NCBI GenBank assembly: GCA_026708085.1
Contig: JAPOVP010000093.1
Location: forward strand, 1-64,000
DNA length: 64,000 bases
Direction: 5' to 3'
Origin: Caldilineaceae bacterium
GTDB taxonomy: Bacteria; Chloroflexota; Anaerolineae; Caldilineales; Caldilineaceae
Part shown: one piece after another, positions 10,480 to 19,616 of the stretch
Position numbering within the stretch: the stretch's first letter is position 1
Layout: each line of letters starts with the position of its first letter
Notes under the pieces: generated by a model
What the model was told of the DNA's origin: nothing
Database searches by the model: none
Seen by the model: only the letters and a program-made list of their open reading frames with translations
Made by a program: the position numbers and the translations under genes

Positions 10480-11584
10480 GACCTCTAGACCATCGCCCTG
10501 GGATAAGCCGGACCTTCCGTCCTGGCCGCCTCGTAGGTGGCCATCGCCACCTGGATCGTCTTCTTGGCGAACTCGGCGTCAAGGTCGGGCTGTCTATCCT
10601 CGATGATGCTGTCGATGAAGTCGCAGGCAGCTCCGTTGAACCCCTCGATAAAGTCCGAGGGAACCTCGATGCCTTCCGTCTCGGTCCCTTTTATCAGCAG
10701 GACCGGGGGGAAATCCAGCAGTTCAGCAATGCACCGCGTCACGTGGATGGAGCCCTTAGAGCCGTGTATCTCCATGTAGTCGTCGCCCGCGAAGTACTTG
10801 GTGCGGACCGTCATATGCGGCGCGTAGACGTAGTCGCACATCCCCAAACAGTCCATTCCTTCGAACTTCCAGATGAGCGCCGTCGGCATCTCCATGAAGT
10901 GCTCCCGGGTCTTGCCGACAATCCCGAAGACCTTCTCGATATCTCCGACCCACTTCATGGCGGTCGCGAATTTGTGCACACCGTCTTCATACACGATACC
11001 CAAGGGGCTCAGCCTGGGATCGTTGCGCCAGACGAACGCTTCAGGGTCTGTGTCCACCACGTTCCCCTCAGCCTGTCCACCGATTACGGTGTGAAACCGG
11101 ACCAGGGACGGCTCGCCTATGGCTCCGGCGTCGAGTAGCTCCTTGGCCTTGAGGATGGGTGGGTAATAGATGCAGTTCTCGGTCATCCGGAACTTCGTCT
11201 TGGCGCTTCTGGCCGCCGCCACCATCACGTCCGCCTCCGCGACCGACGTGCACATCGGCTTCTGGCAGGATACGTGCTTGCCGGCGTCCAGACCGTCGAC
11301 CGTCATGGTCGCGTGGTGTTGCGGAGGCGTCAGTAGCTCGACGGCATCGACATTGGGGTCGTTGAGGACCTGCTCGTAGTCCGTGTAGATCCTTGGCGAG
11401 ATGCCCCACTGCTTCGCCCGAGCTTCGGCCCGGCCGGGGGCACTATCGCACAGCGCGATGACCTCGCAGTTAGGGTGCTGGAGGTAACCGGGGACGTTGA
11501 GCTGCGAGATGTTTCCGCACCCGACGATAGCGATTCTCACCTTGTCCATGGCGCCTACCTTTCTATCTGGCCGCTACTTCCCAG
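10480..11584. repeat. 1.1-kb tandem duplication unit 2
   Basis: See unit 1. Confidence 0.95.
10485..11549 (-). CDS. Gfo/Idh/MocA family oxidoreductase, tandem copy 2 (354 aa, identical protein)
   Basis: Protein in the ORF track identical to 9375-10439. Confidence 0.9.
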   Translation of the reverse strand: MDKVRIAIVGCGNISQLNVPGYLQHPNCEVIALCDSAPGRAEARAKQWGISPRIYTDYEQVLNDPNVDAVELLTPPQHHATMTVDGLDAGKHVSCQKPMCTSVAEADVMVAAARSAKTKFRMTENCIYYPPILKAKELLDAGAIGEPSLVRFHTVIGGQAEGNVVDTDPEAFVWRNDPRLSPLGIVYEDGVHKFATAMKWVGDIEKVFGIVGKTREHFMEMPTALIWKFEGMDCLGMCDYVYAPHMTVRTKYFAGDDYMEIHGSKGSIHVTRCIAELLDFPPVLLIKGTETEGIEVPSDFIEGFNGAACDFIDSIIEDRQPDLDAEFAKKTIQVAMATYEAARTEGPAYPRAMV

Positions 11585-11682
11585 ATTTAATTGATTTTCC
11601 AGAACATGCGCCCTCAACGAATCGGAATGTCCGCAGATCATCGGGTTAAAATGTCCCCGACGAACGGATAAGGCAATGGGCA

Positions 11683-13155
11683 CTACGTCTGAGAGAATGG
11701 GTCCTCAACCAGGGGCCATATGTTGCGTTCAATATGCTTAAAGGGGAACTTGGTCAGGTCAGGGTTTATCGCTCCGGGCGTTGCCAGGTAGAGCACCTCA
11801 GCGGCTAGCGGGGCAAAGGCTGCATAGAAGTGCTGGCTCCCCTTGACCACCAGGATGTGCTTCTGCCGCGGGTCGATCCCCACCGTGCTAAAGCATTCCG
11901 GGCTGAAGACCTGCTCGCGGATCGAGTTGAGAACGATGTCGATGCCCTTGACGTGTACGGCTACCGTATCGCCCAACCGCACTGTCGCTCTACCATCCTC
12001 AGGACCGAAGGACTGGGTGGCGTTGGGCTTCACCCCAGTCACCTTCACGCTTAGGTCTAGCGGGTCACCGGACATCGGCCCCATCTTCCCGCCGATCCGC
12101 AGATCGAGTTGCGCGCCCACCCCGGCCTCCATGGCTAGCGACACCGCAATCGGGTCCCATATGCAGGCCAGCGCTGCCTCCCCGATGCCGCGCTCCAACA
12201 GGGCCTTCAAGACGAAGGTGGAGTCACTGGGTGCGCCGCCACCGGCATTGTCCGCAGTATCGGCCATCACGACTGGAGAACGATCGATCTCCAACGCTCG
12301 ATTCAACCCCTCGTCGATGCTCAGAAAGTTGGGACGCAGTGCTTCGCGCATCTCAAAAAGCTCACGTCCCAGTTCCTGGGCCAGGCGCTCCCCGTACTCG
12401 GGACGGCCGTCGGTAACGACCAGGATCTTGGTACCCATGTCCGGCACGTCGCCCCAGGGAAAACCGTGCACCACTGAGACCGACAGCACCCCATCCCTCC
12501 CCTCCAGCCCCTTGATCCGGTCCACGTAGCTCCGCATGGGCTCCCTGGTCGTGTGGTAGATGCCAATCATGCGGCAGTCAAACACAGATATCGCAGGCCT
12601 GATCTTGCCCTCGGCGGCGCTGGCGATTATATCGAACAACTCCTCGGCACGCTCGGCAGCGTCGATGTGCGGGTATTCTTTGAAAGTGATTAGCGCCGTG
12701 GCGTTGTTCACCATCTTCTGCGATAGGTGGCAATGCGGGTCCAGCTCCACGCCAATCGGCACGCCCGGTCCGACAATCTCCCGGACCCGTGCTATCAGGT
12801 CCCCTTCGCAGTCGTCGTAACCATCAGCAACCATAGCTCCATGCAGGTTGAGCAGTACCATATCCACCGGCAACGCGGCGCGCAGATCATCCAGGATCTC
12901 GTCCCGGAACGATTCATACACCGCACGTACGGTCAGGCCCGCGGGCTGGGCGAAAGTGGCGAGACTCTCTGCGACCGACCAGCCACGCTGTTGTGCCCGC
13001 TCTCGAGCAATCGCCAATGGTCGGGAATATACGGACGGCTCATCTCCGTGATCCCCGCCGCGCACCAGAAACGTCTCGGCGAAATTGGCATGGCCGGTGG
13101 GAATCGGCGAGAAAGTGTTGGTTTCGGTTCCTAGAAAGGTGGTAAACAGTTTCAT
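11683..13155 (-). CDS. M81 family (MlrC-like) metallopeptidase 1
   Basis: LNLHGAMVADGYDDCEGDLIARVRE, ELDPHCHLSQKM, YPHIDAAERAEEL; MlrC_C-like C-terminus. Confidence 0.88.
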   Translation of the reverse strand: MKLFTTFLGTETNTFSPIPTGHANFAETFLVRGGDHGDEPSVYSRPLAIARERAQQRGWSVAESLATFAQPAGLTVRAVYESFRDEILDDLRAALPVDMVLLNLHGAMVADGYDDCEGDLIARVREIVGPGVPIGVELDPHCHLSQKMVNNATALITFKEYPHIDAAERAEELFDIIASAAEGKIRPAISVFDCRMIGIYHTTREPMRSYVDRIKGLEGRDGVLSVSVVHGFPWGDVPDMGTKILVVTDGRPEYGERLAQELGRELFEMREALRPNFLSIDEGLNRALEIDRSPVVMADTADNAGGGAPSDSTFVLKALLERGIGEAALACIWDPIAVSLAMEAGVGAQLDLRIGGKMGPMSGDPLDLSVKVTGVKPNATQSFGPEDGRATVRLGDTVAVHVKGIDIVLNSIREQVFSPECFSTVGIDPRQKHILVVKGSQHFYAAFAPLAAEVLYLATPGAINPDLTKFPFKHIERNIWPLVEDPFSQT

Positions 13156-13185
13156 GACCCGTCGCCTCCTTTCTACATTCCTTCT

Positions 13186-14859
13186 TCACCCCGGCACCCA
13201 CGCTCGCGGCGCAATGCCATCGATATGGGTTTTGACATCGACCACCGCCGGTTTGCCCGCTGCAAATGCCTGATCGAGCGCACCCGAAATTTCGCTCGGC
13301 TTGTTGACCGTAATGCCGAAACAGCCCATTGATTCGGCCACGTCGGCAAAATGGGTGTCTGGGAAGAGCCACAGTTTATCCGAGCCGGGGGATTGACCGC
13401 CGTAGACTCGCTCCATGCCGTGCTTTTCCTGGTTCAGCGAGTGGTTGTTGTTGACCACCGTAACCGTGTTGATCCCATTGTTCAGGGCGGTATCCAATTC
13501 CGAAAGATGATACCAGATGCCTCCATCTCCGGTGAAACAGAGCACAGGTCGGTCCGGTTGGGCACATTTTGCGCCCATCGCCGCCGGCAGAGCCCAACCT
13601 AGCGAACCCGCGCAGCGAATGTAGCTCTGGTCGGGATGTTTCAGATCGATCATGGTGCCGGTCCAGATGCCTGCATGGCCCGTGTCGGAGACGAGAATGA
13701 CGTCGGAGGGCAGATAGTCGGTCAGTTCTTTGCAGAGGCGTTCTGGCCGCATGGGCTCGACCTCCGAGTTAGCCAGGTCGCGAACGCTCTCCTTCCAGCT
13801 CTGGACCAGCTCTAGTACCCTACTGGTCCACTCTGTACGCGCCGGGACGGTTTCGGCCTGCACAAGCATTCTACGCAGAGAGTTTCTGACGTCGCCGTGC
13901 ATGCCTACCTGGATTGAGTAGTTGCGCCCCAGTTCCTCCGGATTGATATCGAGCTGGATGATCGGCGTGCCTTGAGGCGGAATCTGGTAATCGTAGGTCA
14001 CCTGACCGCCGGTGTGGCTGCCGACAAAAAAGACCAGATCGGCCTCGCACAGGACTTGGTTTGCGCAAGCGCGTGAGTACAAACCAGGGACACCCACCGC
14101 CAGCGGGTGGTCAGCGGGAAACATAGCTTTGGCATTCAGCGAGGTGGCTAGCGGGATAGAAAGCTTCTCGGCCAAGGCGAGTAGCTCTGCCTTGGCGCCC
14201 GACGCGGTCACACCACCGCCGGCCACGATGACGGGCCGTTTGGCCCGGTTGAGCAGTTGCAGCGCGGCAGTCACTTTTTCCAGTTCGGCTTCAGGTCGGA
14301 ACGGGGGTACCTGGGTAAAGGTTTCTTCAATGATGACCTCTGCGTCGGCTTCCTGATCGACGACCGCCTGCCCGGCATGCCCCTCCAGATCCAGGTGAAC
14401 CGGTCCAGGTGTGCCCGAGGTGGATGAGCGGAAGGCCTGACGCAAATAGATGGGCAGTTGATCGGGACTGGTGACCAAGGCACTGTATTTAGTGACGGCC
14501 GAAAACGGATTCACGTGATCAACTTCCTGATAGGCGTGACGCTGCTGGTTGCTCTGGAACACCCTTCCGGTCAGGGCAATGACGGGTGAACAAGCCAAGT
14601 AGGCATCCTGCAGCCCTGCCGCCAGATTAACCGCGCCCACCGACTGGGCCATACAAAGGCTGGGACCGCGCTTCACGCGGGCGTAGGCATCGGCCATATA
14701 CGCGGCGGCCTTCTCGCCATGGGTCTGGATCCGCTGAATTCCCAGCTTTTCCATTTCCATCAAGGCTCTGGCAGCGACATTGGTCACAAAAAAGACGTGC
14801 TCTATCCCGTATCCGACGATTGTTTCGGCTATGAATCGAGCTCCGGTCATTCTTGTCAT
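13186..14859 (-). CDS. Acetolactate synthase-like TPP-dependent enzyme
   Basis: THGEKAAAYMADAYAR, central nucleotide-binding-like domain, TPP motif TGDGGIWYHLSELDTALNNGINTVTVVNNN. Confidence 0.88.
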   Translation of the reverse strand: MTRMTGARFIAETIVGYGIEHVFFVTNVAARALMEMEKLGIQRIQTHGEKAAAYMADAYARVKRGPSLCMAQSVGAVNLAAGLQDAYLACSPVIALTGRVFQSNQQRHAYQEVDHVNPFSAVTKYSALVTSPDQLPIYLRQAFRSSTSGTPGPVHLDLEGHAGQAVVDQEADAEVIIEETFTQVPPFRPEAELEKVTAALQLLNRAKRPVIVAGGGVTASGAKAELLALAEKLSIPLATSLNAKAMFPADHPLAVGVPGLYSRACANQVLCEADLVFFVGSHTGGQVTYDYQIPPQGTPIIQLDINPEELGRNYSIQVGMHGDVRNSLRRMLVQAETVPARTEWTSRVLELVQSWKESVRDLANSEVEPMRPERLCKELTDYLPSDVILVSDTGHAGIWTGTMIDLKHPDQSYIRCAGSLGWALPAAMGAKCAQPDRPVLCFTGDGGIWYHLSELDTALNNGINTVTVVNNNHSLNQEKHGMERVYGGQSPGSDKLWLFPDTHFADVAESMGCFGITVNKPSEISGALDQAFAAGKPAVVDVKTHIDGIAPRAWVPG

Positions 14860-14951
14860 TTTTCCTCACAGTCAAAGTGAGCTGGGGACGGATCCTGTTG
14901 CTCAAATATATCCTTGTTGCGGCAAAACGCGCCCTGGACTGATCAACTGGG

Positions 14952-15914
14952 TTAGCTGAACCTCGGTATGACCTCCTCGGCAAATAGTATGGCGCTGTCT
15001 GTCCTGGGGAAGTCCGCAAATTGTAGGATGATGTGCTGGACGCCAAGATCCGCGAAGTCTCTTAGTTGCGCACTCACCTCATCCGGGGTACCCACAACCG
15101 AACCCCAGCCTATCGGGTAACCGAAACCGGGATCGTAGTGCAAGCTTGCTTCTGCGATTTGCTGAGCCTCCTCGCTTGTCGGAGCCACCGCAACGCAGGC
15201 CGACGCCCACGTCTTGACAATGGAGTCATAGTCGCGTCCCACGGCCTCACAGTGCCCGCGCAGTAGGTCTAGCCGTTCACTGTAGCCTTCCAGTGGGCTG
15301 TGCCAGTTCCACCAATCGGCGTATTGGGCCGCATAACGTAGCGTCAGTTTTGGGCCACCCCCGCCGATGCACAGAGGGATAGGCGGGTCCGGTTTGGGTT
15401 CGCAGATCGCGTCTTGAACGTGGTAAAAGCGCCCTTGAAAAGTGGTACTTGGCTGGGTCCACATCAGGCGGAGGATCTGGGCTGCCTCCCCCATCCGATG
15501 AATGCGCGTTGCATCGGATGGAAAGTCATAGCCGTAGGCGAGGTGTTCGTCTTCTACCCCCCCTGCGCCGAGCCCTAGGATGAATCGCCCACCCGCAAGC
15601 GTTTGCAATGTAGCCGCCATCTTGGCCAGCAAAGCGGGCTGGCGAAACGACTGGTTCACTACCATACTGCCAAAGAGCAACTCAGGGTATTTGCCCGCCA
15701 GGTGCGCTAGCATGGTCCAACACTCCAAGAGGTCCCTCATCGGATCCAGCGCCTCATGCCATGCCACAAAAAAATGGTCGCCCACCCAGGCTGATGCAAA
15801 TCGCCCATGGATGGCGTCCAGATATGCGTATATCTGATCTCTGAAAATGCCCCCACGGCTTCCATCGAGTGGAAAAGTCGGGACCCTCCAGCCAAATTTG
15901 ACGCTACCATTCAT
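14952..15914 (-). CDS. LLM-class flavin-dependent oxidoreductase
   Basis: RFILGLGAGGVEDEHLAYG, TRIHRMGEAAQILRLMWTQPSTTFQGRFYHVQDA; start placed at ATG 15914 downstream of GGAGGTGCAGAG. Confidence 0.85.
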   Translation of the reverse strand: MNGSVKFGWRVPTFPLDGSRGGIFRDQIYAYLDAIHGRFASAWVGDHFFVAWHEALDPMRDLLECWTMLAHLAGKYPELLFGSMVVNQSFRQPALLAKMAATLQTLAGGRFILGLGAGGVEDEHLAYGYDFPSDATRIHRMGEAAQILRLMWTQPSTTFQGRFYHVQDAICEPKPDPPIPLCIGGGGPKLTLRYAAQYADWWNWHSPLEGYSERLDLLRGHCEAVGRDYDSIVKTWASACVAVAPTSEEAQQIAEASLHYDPGFGYPIGWGSVVGTPDEVSAQLRDFADLGVQHIILQFADFPRTDSAILFAEEVIPRFS

Positions 15915-16294
15915 CTCTGCACCTCCTGTCAAGAACGGGTCAGAATGTCCGTAGATCATCTTCCTTGGATAGGACTTCATCCCCTGGCCAATTGAGACAA
16001 AAAATATTTGAGTAATGGTCAGCCGGAGGGCGCGAGGCTAAAGCCGCTGCGCTTCTAAAGCCGTCGCGCTGAAAGGGCGACGGACGCGCCGGTGGTAAGA
16101 CAACGGACAAGCGCCCTGAAGACGGCCCTAAACGGTTGATTTTCCAGCCCGAACGGGCTGTGCTCTCTCAGCACGGCGACTTCAGCCCCGTGCTGCCCGC
16201 TGGACTCTATTTCAGAATTAATAATTTAGAGGGTAACACTAAGGCATTGAATATCTAGTGCGCAAACGCTCTTGGATGTAGTAGAGTAAGAGAT

Positions 16295-16464
16295 ATGAGC
16301 GAGCACATACAGTTTGACCGAGAGCAACTCAAGCGACTAGACCAAGAGAGCCTGTTTGAGCAGATTCTGGTTATGCAGCAGCAGATGGCGACCCAACAGG
16401 CGTTTATCTAGCAGATTCAGGATCAACTGGCGAAGGACAGTCACAACAGCGGCAAGCCGCCTAA
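16295..16464 (+). pseudogene. IS66-family transposase N-terminal remnant with in-frame stop
   Basis: MSEHIQFDREQLKRLDQESLFEQILVMQQQMATQQAFI*QIQDQLAKDSHNSGKPP resembles the IS66 TnpC N-terminus; TAG at 16409-16411. Confidence 0.65.
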
Positions 16465-16473
16465 AGTTCATAA

Positions 16474-16502
16474 GCCAAGAGGTCTTCCCGGCTTCTCCCG
16501 TA
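16474..16502 (-). repeat. Putative IS200/IS605-type right-end remnant, family C, copy 1 (partial)
   Basis: Minus strand TACGGGAGAAGCCGGGAAGACCTCTTGGCTTATG; shared with 17610, 22970, 38751 and 43500 regions. Confidence 0.45.
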
Positions 16503-16573
16503 ATCCTGATTGCGGTGATCGTCTGGTCGCTGGTGTACACCAGGCGGCGGCAGGTGCGCTGACCTGCTCTTTT

Positions 16574-17641
16574 CTATACCGCCTGGGGCGCATCGACGTA
16601 GGTCGGCACGCCCTCCTCGGCAAAGATGCGGTCGATCTCGGCCCGCTCTTCGTCCGTAAGCTTCCAATCGACAGCAGCCACGTTCTCCTCGAGTTCCGAC
16701 CGGTTGCGTATGCCGACCAGCGCCACCGACAGCGCAGGGTGGCCCAGCACCCATGCGATAGCCAGTTGCGCCACGGACCTCCCAGCACGCCCGGCGAGCG
16801 TTTTCAATCGCTCGGTACAGCGCAGCTCCTTGAGAAAGTGCTCCTGCTCAAAGAGCGGCAGATTGAACGCGTCGCCTGCTGAGCGCCAGTCCCCTTCCTC
16901 AAACGTCGTGTCCGGCGTAAACACGCCGGTGAGCAAGCCAAATCCCAGCGTGCCGTAGGCCATAAACCCGATCCCCTGCTCCAGACAGTAGGGCAGCACC
17001 TGCGCCTCCATGCGCCGGTCGAACAGGTGATATCCGACCTGATTGGCCGCCAGGTGCCCGTGTCGCTCGCACTCTTCCATCATCTCCACCGTAAAGTTGG
17101 AGACCCCATAGTGACGGATCTTGCCCGCCGTTTTCAACTCTTCCAGTGCGCCCATCGTTTCGGCGAACGGGGTGTCGTGGTCTGGCCAGTGGATCAGCAG
17201 CAGGTCGATCCAGTCGGTATTCAGGCGCTGGAGGCAGCCTTCGGTTCTGGCCAGCACCCATTCACGCGTCGAGTCCCGCGCGTGGGTGCCGTCGACTTTG
17301 AAGCCCACCTTGGTCACCAGGACGACCTCCTTGCGCCGGGTGCCCAGCGCGCGGCCCAGGATCTCTTCCGAGTGGTAGGGGCCGTAGACTTCTGCAGTGT
17401 CGAACAGCGTGATACCGTTGTCGATCGCGGCGCCGACGGCCGCGCTGGCCTCATCTACATCGATGTAGCCGTATTCGGTCGTGCTCATCTCCCACGTGCC
17501 GAACCCCAACGCCGAACTGATCAGATCGGTGTCGCCAAATCGCCGTTGCTCCATCATGTACGTCCTGTTCTTGTGCGTGACAGCGGCGCGTACGCCTCGC
17601 GCGCCTTTATGGGAGAAGCCGGCATGAGCACTGGAAGGCAA
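16574..17641 (-). CDS. Aldo/keto reductase
   Basis: LGFGTWEMS, ITLFDTAEVYGPYHSEEILGRAL, WPDHDTPFAETMGALEELKTAGKIRHYGVSNF; real start probably MMEQRRFGD. Confidence 0.9.
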   Translation of the reverse strand: MPSSAHAGFSHKGARGVRAAVTHKNRTYMMEQRRFGDTDLISSALGFGTWEMSTTEYGYIDVDEASAAVGAAIDNGITLFDTAEVYGPYHSEEILGRALGTRRKEVVLVTKVGFKVDGTHARDSTREWVLARTEGCLQRLNTDWIDLLLIHWPDHDTPFAETMGALEELKTAGKIRHYGVSNFTVEMMEECERHGHLAANQVGYHLFDRRMEAQVLPYCLEQGIGFMAYGTLGFGLLTGVFTPDTTFEEGDWRSAGDAFNLPLFEQEHFLKELRCTERLKTLAGRAGRSVAQLAIAWVLGHPALSVALVGIRNRSELEENVAAVDWKLTDEERAEIDRIFAEEGVPTYVDAPQAV

Positions 17642-17720
17642 AGAATATTCGCCCCTCAGCCTGGGCTGAGGGGCGAATATCCTGGCTAAAGCCCAAGGGG
17701 CCTTCCCGGCTTCTTCCGTA
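17610..17720 (-). repeat. Family C remnant copy 2, containing a perfect 17-bp-stem palindrome
   Basis: Ends gggagaagccgg / ccggcttcttccgta; stem ATATTCGCCCCTCAGCC (17645-17661) / GGCTGAGGGGCGAATAT (17664-17680). Confidence 0.55.
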
Positions 17721-17737
17721 AGTCGAATCGTTCTGGC

Positions 17738-19366
17738 CTACTCCTCCTCAATATACCATAAGTGGATCTCGCGCCAGAGCCTATTGGTGTCAACCGCATC
17801 GAGCGACTGCCCCTTGACCTTGGCGTTGAAGATGGCGGGCCAATGGGTGAAAAACAATTCAATCACCGGCGCTTCGTCCATAATCATCGCCTGGATCTCG
17901 TTGTAGATGGGCTGGCGCTGCTCCACAGAGGCGTAGGAGAGTCCCTCCTCGATCAGCGCGTCCAGTTTCGGATTTGAGATGCAGGGAAAGTTGTTGGCGC
18001 CTTCGGAGTGCATCATCCAGTGGGGATCCGGGTCTATAGCGCCGTGTTCAAAGGCGATCATAGCGGCATCCATCTCGCACTTGCGCATACCATCCAGGAT
18101 AGCCGCCACGGGCGTCTCCACGAGGAAGATCTCGACGCCTATGTCGGCCCACAACTGCTGCGCTAACTCGATGACCGGAATGAACTGCTGGTTACCGGCG
18201 CCCACATGGACATCGAAGGAGAGCCTCTCACCCTCCTTCTCGCGTACCCCGTCGCCGTCCTCGTCCACCCAACCTGCCTCGTCCAGCAGCGCCATGGCCT
18301 TTTCCGGGTCGTACTCGTACCGTGGGATGTTCGGGTTGTAGTAGTCCGGGTATATGGGGGACAGGTTAGAATGGGCTACCTGGGCTTGGCCGAACCAGAG
18401 GTCGTCGATGATCCTTTGGCGGTCCAGGCCCCAGTACAATGCCTGGCGCACCCGCTTGTCCGACAACTGCGGTATGGTGTTGTTGAGCGGAATCAGAAAG
18501 GGCCCCGCCCCAGCTTGAGAAATGCTCGTAAACCTCGGGTCGTTGGCCAGACGCACGTTGTCCTCCATCAGCAATGGCCAGGCGGTCCCGTCGGCGTCGC
18601 CCGACTCAAGAGCGATGGTGCGCACCGAAGCCTCGGGCACGACGTCGACCCGCAAAAAGTCGAGATTGGGCCGCCCCCGAAAGTGGTCGTCGAACGCCTC
18701 CAGCAGCGTGAACTGCGACGGGTGCCATTCCACGAGCTTAAAGGAGCCGGTACCGATGGGGGCCGTCGCGTACACTTCTTCGCCCACCTCCGCGTGATAG
18801 TCCGACTGTACAATACGCAGAATCGCCCCTAGTACGAGAAAGGCGGCATCTACCTGCACCATGTTGATGACGGCGGTATAGTCATCCACACACTCGACGG
18901 AATCGATTTTTGACAAGACGCCGACCACTGGCGCCGCGTTTTCCGGGTCACGGTAGAAGTCAAACGTATACTTGACGTCCCTGCACGTGAAATCGGCGTC
19001 ATTGTGAAACTTGACGCCCTCACGCAGCGGGAAGGTGTAGGTCAGGCCGTCTTCGGAGATGTCGTAGGACTCGGCCAGCACCGGTACGACCGTATTTGAA
19101 GCGTCTATCTCCACCAGCCCGTTGTGGATTTGCATGAGCGCCGGCCGGATTGCGCTTGGGATGGCGCCGAGTCCAGGGCTGAGGCTGAAGGCGTCGTGGT
19201 GGCCCATCAGACGGAGAGTTCCACCCTGAGGTGGCCCCGTGGATGCCGCCTCCTCTTCGACCATCTCTTCCTCAACGGCCGTCGGCTGCTGAACGACGCA
19301 GCCCGCCAACATTAGAACGCCAATAACCAGCAACACCAACGACTTTTGCCAAATTGTGATAGACAT
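17738..19366 (-). CDS. ABC transporter substrate-binding lipoprotein, family 5 (Dpp/Opp type)
   Basis: Lipobox LMLAGC, REGVKFHNDADFTCRDVKYTFDFYRD, ALYWGLDRQRII. Confidence 0.92.
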   Translation of the reverse strand: MSITIWQKSLVLLVIGVLMLAGCVVQQPTAVEEEMVEEEAASTGPPQGGTLRLMGHHDAFSLSPGLGAIPSAIRPALMQIHNGLVEIDASNTVVPVLAESYDISEDGLTYTFPLREGVKFHNDADFTCRDVKYTFDFYRDPENAAPVVGVLSKIDSVECVDDYTAVINMVQVDAAFLVLGAILRIVQSDYHAEVGEEVYATAPIGTGSFKLVEWHPSQFTLLEAFDDHFRGRPNLDFLRVDVVPEASVRTIALESGDADGTAWPLLMEDNVRLANDPRFTSISQAGAGPFLIPLNNTIPQLSDKRVRQALYWGLDRQRIIDDLWFGQAQVAHSNLSPIYPDYYNPNIPRYEYDPEKAMALLDEAGWVDEDGDGVREKEGERLSFDVHVGAGNQQFIPVIELAQQLWADIGVEIFLVETPVAAILDGMRKCEMDAAMIAFEHGAIDPDPHWMMHSEGANNFPCISNPKLDALIEEGLSYASVEQRQPIYNEIQAMIMDEAPVIELFFTHWPAIFNAKVKGQSLDAVDTNRLWREIHLWYIEEE

Positions 19367-19378
19367 CTGTCTCTCCTC

Positions 19379-19537
19379 CTATGGATGAATGTCTTTGACC
19401 CCTAAAGAGGCAATTGTCCAAAACTCTGTGAGCACGCTTCTTGAACGATCTCTCAACCGGTCACCTCCTTGGCTCAATCTATGACTTCCCGCTGCTGAAC
19501 AGCTTGAGGGTTGGAGTTTCAACTCTTTTTCCTCCAT
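19379..19537 (-). CDS. Possible 52-aa small ORF upstream of the SBP gene
   Basis: ATG at 19537 preceded by strong SD AAGGAGGTGAAG; ends 12 nt before the SBP start. Confidence 0.3.
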   Translation of the reverse strand: MEEKELKLQPSSCSAAGSHRLSQGGDRLRDRSRSVLTEFWTIASLGVKDIHP

Positions 19538-19616
19538 CTTCACCTCCTTCTGCGGCTGAGCACGTGACAACTGGTGACGCAATAGTTTTCTGATTTAGCG
19601 CCGTCTTTACATCAGA

